Assembly: GCA_045614225.1 (NCBI GenBank)
Contig: JAZLCO010000124.1
Coordinates: forward strand, 1 to 10,038
From: UBA9715 sp045614225
GTDB taxonomy: Bacteria; Actinomycetota; Coriobacteriia; Coriobacteriales; Eggerthellaceae
DNA: 10,038 nt
Reading direction: 5' to 3'
A program made the position numbers and the translations under genes. Shown in pieces: positions 6,529 through 10,038 of this stretch. Numbering within the stretch: the first letter of the stretch is position 1; every line of letters begins with the position of its first letter. The notes beneath the pieces were generated by a model. That model did not search any database. It was not told the origin of the DNA and saw nothing but the letters and a program-made list of their open reading frames with translations.

Positions 6529-8718
6529 ATACTTAAACGCGACAACGAAAAGAGATTCCTCGCACGCTGCGCCAGCGGCTTCGAGGATGTGCTGGTCAAA
6601 GAGCTGATTGGCTTGCACTGCAAGCGCGTCGAGCCCATCAAGGGCGGTGCGACGTTTGCAGGGGAATATGCCGATGGCCTGCGCGTCTGTCTCTGGAGCC
6701 GTGTGGCCACGCGTGTGCTGATGGAGATCACGCGCGCGAGCGCACACAGCGCCGACACGCTGTATGCCGGCGTGCGCAAGATTCCATGGGAACGGATCAT
6801 CACGCCTGGCGCCACGGTTGCCATGCATGCGAACGGCCAGAACGCCGCACTTCGCAACACCCAGTTCACAGCCGTCAAAGTCAAGGACGCCGTCTGCGAC
6901 AGGCTCGCCGCCGAACGCGGCGAGCGTCCCGATGTCGACGGCACCGACCCCGATTTTCCCATCGACATCGCCATCTACCGCGATCGTGCAACTGTCTATT
7001 TGAACCTGTCGGGCCCCGTGCTCCACAAGCGCGGCTATCGCGAGCCTGGTGTGCAAACCGAAGCGCCGCTCAAGGAGACGCTGGCTGCCGGCATCCTTTT
7101 GGCAGCAGGTTGGGACGAAATGTGCGCCGATGGCATGGGGTTCGCCGACCCGATGTGCGGCAGTGGCACCTTGCCGATCGAGGCGGCGCTCATCGCAACC
7201 AACACAGCCCCAGGTCTTTTACGCGATCGCTGGGGGTTCGAATCGTACGTTCAGCACGATCCAGCGCTCTGGGACCAGCTTGTCGAGGAAGCCCGGGCAG
7301 CGCGCATTCCCGCTACAGATTTGGGCATGCGAATCCTCGGCGGCGATCTGAATTCCGATGCCATCGAGATCGCGCTTGCTAATGCTGCGCGCGCGGGTGT
7401 TGATGGCCTGGTCGATTTCTATGTCGACGATGCCGCCAACCTGGGCAAGCACATCAGGCGCGGGCGCAGGATGCGCGGTGGGCTCGTGGCGTGCAACCCG
7501 CCTTACGGCTACCGGCTGGGCTCGGGTGAGAGCCTGGCGGGCGTTTACGAGGCGCTGGGTGCTGCTGTCGATGCGCTAGATGGCAGTTGGAAGCTTGCGA
7601 CCATTTCGCCTGACGCAGGCATCGACACTGGTCTGGGGCGTGTGCCGCATGAAACCCTTGCGTGCTACAACGGCCCGTTGAGCACGAGTCTTCGCATCTA
7701 TGCTCTGGATGATGGACCAACCGAGATTGCCGTCACATCGCTTGCGGGGGCGAACCGCACGGTGGCTGTGGCAGAGCGTGCGAGCGAGCAATTCGCCGCC
7801 CGACTGCGCAAAACCGCCAAGGAGCGTGCCAAATGGGCCCGCAAGGCTGGTGTGCAAAGCTACCGCATCTACGATGCCGACCTGCCCGACTACGCGTTCT
7901 CGGTCGACCTGTTCCGCAGGGCCGATGACGATGTCGCGCTCGTTCGTGTGGAAGAGCATCGTGCGGGTTCGGGCGTCGATATCGAGCGGGCTGACCGACG
8001 TTTCTTCGACGGCCTTGCCCTCATCCCTGCTGTGATGGACATTGCACACGACCAGGTGTTCTTCAAGCGCGCGTTCCACAAGAAAGGCGCGCCTGCGCCT
8101 GACACCTGCTGGACGGATGTGCGCGAGGCCGAGTTCACGTTCGAGGTCGACCTGGGGTCGCAAGGCGAGTGCGGGTTGCCTCTGGACATGCGCCCCGTTC
8201 GCGAGCTGCTGCGCACCGAAGCTGCGGGCAAGCGTGTCGCATGCCTGTTGGCGTATGCGGGTGCTCCCACCACGTATGCAGCGGCGGGTGGTGCGACGGC
8301 CACGGTGACGGTCGACTCGTCGAAGGCTTTTCTCGACCAAGCGGAGCGCACCGTACGCGCAAACGGTTTCGAGGGGCGCGAGCATGCTTTCGTGCAGGAA
8401 GACGCGCTTGAGTGGTTGGCATCCCAGGCGAAAGCGGGGCGCGCGTTCGATATGGCGTTCTGCGATCTCTCCGCTTTCCCGAAATCCAAGGACAACGATG
8501 AGACCGCACTGTGCGCGCTTGTGCTCGAGCGCGTTGCACGAATCCTCGCACCTGAAGGAGCACTGTTGCTCACCTGCCGCGACCGGAGGTTCAAGATGCC
8601 CGACGGCGCTTTGGCGAAACTCGGTCTGAGCGCTCGGGAAATCACCGCCGAAACCATCGCCCACGACTTCGAGCGAACGCCCAAGATTCACCGCGCTTTC
8701 CTGATAGAGTTCCGCTAA
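6529..8718 (+). CDS. rlmL: Bifunctional 23S rRNA guanine methyltransferase RlmKL (m2G2445 / m7G2069), apparent ATA start
   Basis: This SAM-dependent enzyme modifies two guanines of 23S rRNA during ribosome assembly. An N-terminal THUMP region is followed by the RlmL domain with DPMCGSGTLPIEAA and NPPYG. A linker contains YRIYDADLPDY, very close to the E. coli RlmKL segment, and a C-terminal RlmK-like domain ends with KLGLSAREIT. The first ordinary start codon in frame is GTG at 6589. However, the 20 codons before it read ILKRDNEKRFLARCASGFED, and FLARCASGFEDVLVKEL aligns with the N-terminus of E. coli RlmKL (SLFASTARGLEELLKTEL). The ATA at 6529 has GGAG six bases upstream, and the frame is closed by the previous gene's stop at 6505-6507. 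I therefore place the start at 6529 (729 residues; E. coli has 702). The RlmK half lacks the usual DPP(S/T)F motif, reading CDLSAF instead, so its m7G activity is doubtful. Confidence 0.92.
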   Translation: MLKRDNEKRFLARCASGFEDVLVKELIGLHCKRVEPIKGGATFAGEYADGLRVCLWSRVATRVLMEITRASAHSADTLYAGVRKIPWERIITPGATVAMHANGQNAALRNTQFTAVKVKDAVCDRLAAERGERPDVDGTDPDFPIDIAIYRDRATVYLNLSGPVLHKRGYREPGVQTEAPLKETLAAGILLAAGWDEMCADGMGFADPMCGSGTLPIEAALIATNTAPGLLRDRWGFESYVQHDPALWDQLVEEARAARIPATDLGMRILGGDLNSDAIEIALANAARAGVDGLVDFYVDDAANLGKHIRRGRRMRGGLVACNPPYGYRLGSGESLAGVYEALGAAVDALDGSWKLATISPDAGIDTGLGRVPHETLACYNGPLSTSLRIYALDDGPTEIAVTSLAGANRTVAVAERASEQFAARLRKTAKERAKWARKAGVQSYRIYDADLPDYAFSVDLFRRADDDVALVRVEEHRAGSGVDIERADRRFFDGLALIPAVMDIAHDQVFFKRAFHKKGAPAPDTCWTDVREAEFTFEVDLGSQGECGLPLDMRPVRELLRTEAAGKRVACLLAYAGAPTTYAAAGGATATVTVDSSKAFLDQAERTVRANGFEGREHAFVQEDALEWLASQAKAGRAFDMAFCDLSAFPKSKDNDETALCALVLERVARILAPEGALLLTCRDRRFKMPDGALAKLGLSAREITAETIAHDFERTPKIHRAFLIEFR

Positions 8719-8720
8719 CC

Positions 8721-8791
8721 AAAATGCATATTTGTACCTGGTTGAATTATGCGCTTGGTGCATAATTCAACCAGGTACAAATATGCATTTT
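8721..8791. repeat. 71-bp element with perfect 32-bp inverted arms (terminator or MITE-like)
   Basis: The left arm 8721-8752 begins AAAATGCATATTTGTACC and the right arm 8760-8791 ends GGTACAAATATGCATTTT. They are exact reverse complements over 32 bases, with the seven-base loop GCTTGGT. The element is AT-rich in a GC-rich region and begins two bases after the rlmKL stop. The RNA would form a very long hairpin ending in UUUU, so it can serve as a terminator in either direction. Arms this long and without a mismatch exceed what termination needs. Confidence 0.9.
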
Positions 8792-8852
8792 AAAAGCAGT
8801 CCCGCATTCGGTCGTTCTGCCTTCCCACTGTCAGTTTTTTGCATGCGATGAC

Positions 8853-8861
8853 TGCTATACT
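8853..8861 (+). promoter_or_regulatory. Extended -10 promoter of the GPH transporter gene
   Basis: TGCTATACT contains the extended -10 TGN followed by TATACT (8856-8861). The -35 region is only a T run (8835-8840) without a good TTGACA match, as is common with extended -10 promoters. It lies about 35 bp before the start codon and directly after the palindromic element that ends the rlmKL unit. Confidence 0.55.
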
Positions 8862-8895
8862 TTTCCTGTTCGTAAAGCAAGTGAAAGGGTCATTA

Positions 8896-10038
8896 ATGGA
8901 AAAGAAGCTCGCGAGCAACAAGATTCTTTGGATGTTCGCTATCGGCCAGCTCGGATGGGCGGCGCTCGCCGGCGTCATCTCGAACTGCCTTGTCTACTAC
9001 TACATGCCCGAGGACTCGCTTCTGAGCCAGGGTCACACGATTTTCATCGCGCAGTCAGCGGTATTCTTCGGGATGCTCACGATCATCGGCGGCATCACGG
9101 CTCTCGGCCGTTTGTTCGACGCCGTCACCGACCCTTGGATTGCATCGCTCTCTGACCGCTGCAAGCACAAGCTTGGCCGCCGCATCCCGTTCCTGAGGTT
9201 TGCGGCAATTCCGTTCGGCATCGTCACCGTGCTCGTCTTCGTGTCGCCTGTTCCCGGAGAAAGTCCGATCAACGCCGTGTTCCTGGCCGTCATGATGCTT
9301 CTGTTCTACCTGTGCATGACCTGCTACTGCACGCCGTACAACGCGCTCATCCCCGAGCTCGGCCGCACGCAGAAGCTGCGCATCAACGTGTCGACCTACA
9401 TCTCGGCCACGTACTTCATCGGCACGGCACTTGCCTACACAGTGCCCACCATCGCCAGCATGCTCTTCCCGACGTTCGGCGTGGCGGGTGGCTACCGCAT
9501 CGCCATAGCGGGGCTCGCGGTCGTGGCGGTCATCTGCATGCTCGTGCCGGCGTTCGGCATCGACGAGCACAAGTACGCTGACACGACGCCGTCCGAGTCG
9601 CCTGCGTTCAACAGCTTGGTCAAGACGTTCAAGAACAAGGAGTTCCAGACCTTCGTGGCATCCGACATTCTGTACTGGGTCGCGTTCACGATGTTCCAGA
9701 CGGGCCTTTTGTTCTACGTGACCGAGCTCATGGGCCTCGATGTTGCGTGGTCGACCATCCTGCTCGTGCTGATGATGGTCGTGGCGTTCATCCTCTACAT
9801 CCCCGTGAACTTCATCGCCAAACGCATCGGTAAGAAGAAGCTCATCGTGTTCGCGTTCTCGTTCTTCGCGGTGACGTTCGGCATCACGGCGCTCTCCGGC
9901 ATGCTCGGCGTGCCGCTCGAGGCGTGGGGCATCCTCATCGCCGTCCTGGCGTCGATTCCGCTGGCCATCCTCGGCGTGCTGCCGCAGGCCGTCGTCGCCG
10001 ACATCGCCGACGTCGATGCGCTCGACACAGGCGAGGCG
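8896..10038 (+). CDS. GPH (MelB/MFS_2) family sugar:cation symporter, 3' end beyond the window
   Basis: The first 381 residues of a polytopic inner-membrane transporter are present; the frame is open to the window edge. It is predicted to import a glycoside, pentoside or hexuronide together with H+ or Na+. The segment GRLFDAVTDPWIASLSDR, continuing into HKLGRRIPFL (71-100), is the family signature. Asp75 and Asp79 match the cation-binding Asp55 and Asp59 of Salmonella MelB. Hydrophobic stretches near 10-35, 52-72, 100-117, 125-145, 168-192, 200-220, 250-275, 283-305, 315-336 and 343-362 fit the 12-helix MFS plan. ADIADVDALDTGEA at the end matches the conserved C-terminal-half loop of the family. 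The start ATG has GAAAGGG six bases upstream. Substrate cannot be told. The GH2 enzyme at 1607-4042 is a plausible functional partner but is not adjacent. Confidence 0.93.
   Translation, partial: MEKKLASNKILWMFAIGQLGWAALAGVISNCLVYYYMPEDSLLSQGHTIFIAQSAVFFGMLTIIGGITALGRLFDAVTDPWIASLSDRCKHKLGRRIPFLRFAAIPFGIVTVLVFVSPVPGESPINAVFLAVMMLLFYLCMTCYCTPYNALIPELGRTQKLRINVSTYISATYFIGTALAYTVPTIASMLFPTFGVAGGYRIAIAGLAVVAVICMLVPAFGIDEHKYADTTPSESPAFNSLVKTFKNKEFQTFVASDILYWVAFTMFQTGLLFYVTELMGLDVAWSTILLVLMMVVAFILYIPVNFIAKRIGKKKLIVFAFSFFAVTFGITALSGMLGVPLEAWGILIAVLASIPLAILGVLPQAVVADIADVDALDTGEA

Noticed and set aside
5440..7056. A 538-codon open frame on the minus strand spanning the GT-like gene and the start of rlmKL
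   Set aside because: It is antisense to two genes with clear protein features, crosses their intergenic gap, has no Shine-Dalgarno, and its product shows no domain. It is a by-product of GC-rich codon bias.
7576..8763. A 395-codon minus-strand open frame over the 3' part of rlmKL
   Set aside because: It is antisense to well-supported RlmKL sequence, its start lies inside the perfect palindrome after that gene, and it has no recognisable motif.
1607..10038. A dedicated sugar-utilisation locus joining the GH2 enzyme and the GPH transporter
   Set aside because: They are about 5 kb apart on opposite strands with rRNA modification and lipoprotein genes between them, and no shared operator was found.

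Overview
The window is GC-rich bacterial DNA. Its features fit an anaerobic gut actinobacterium of the Coriobacteriia/Eggerthellaceae type. This is an inference from base composition, a Gram-positive-type LexA box, an Ala/Ser-rich lipoprotein, a GPH sugar transporter and several families of short GC-rich intergenic palindromes. No marker in the window settles the species. I find no tRNA, rRNA, CRISPR array or insertion sequence with a transposase gene.

Layout, left half (both genes on the minus strand): a Y-family translesion DNA polymerase (113-1387) sits downstream of a large cytosolic glycoside hydrolase family 2 enzyme (1607-4042). The polymerase has a near-perfect LexA/SOS operator (1457-1470) in its promoter. 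It is bracketed by copies of a TGAGTC-GGGGCC palindromic repeat (27-54 and a tandem pair at 1544-1609). The stop codon of the hydrolase lies inside one of those repeats. A different palindromic doublet (4070-4147) lies just upstream of the hydrolase start.

Layout, right half (plus strand): a divergent intergenic region separates the hydrolase from an Ala/Ser-rich lipoprotein (4288-4872), which ends at a clear intrinsic terminator (4910-4946). Next comes a leader that can form two mutually exclusive hairpins (4975-5011). It precedes a probable two-gene operon: an uncharacterised protein with GT-B glycosyltransferase-like features (5038-6507), then, 21 bp later, a bifunctional 23S rRNA guanine methyltransferase RlmKL (6529-8718). 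The sequence and Shine-Dalgarno spacing suggest that RlmKL starts at an ATA codon, and its C-terminal RlmK domain has lost the usual DPP motif. Two bases after the rlmKL stop lies a 71-bp element with perfect 32-bp inverted arms (8721-8791). The window ends inside a sugar:cation symporter of the GPH (MelB) family (8896 to edge) with its own promoter.

Functionally the window is mostly housekeeping and sugar metabolism. The GH2 enzyme and the GPH transporter could belong to the same glycoside-use theme, but they are about 5 kb apart and on opposite strands, so no operon link is visible. I see no clear new multi-gene system. The most unusual material is intergenic: four unrelated palindromic element types in 10 kb, plus the ATA start of rlmKL.
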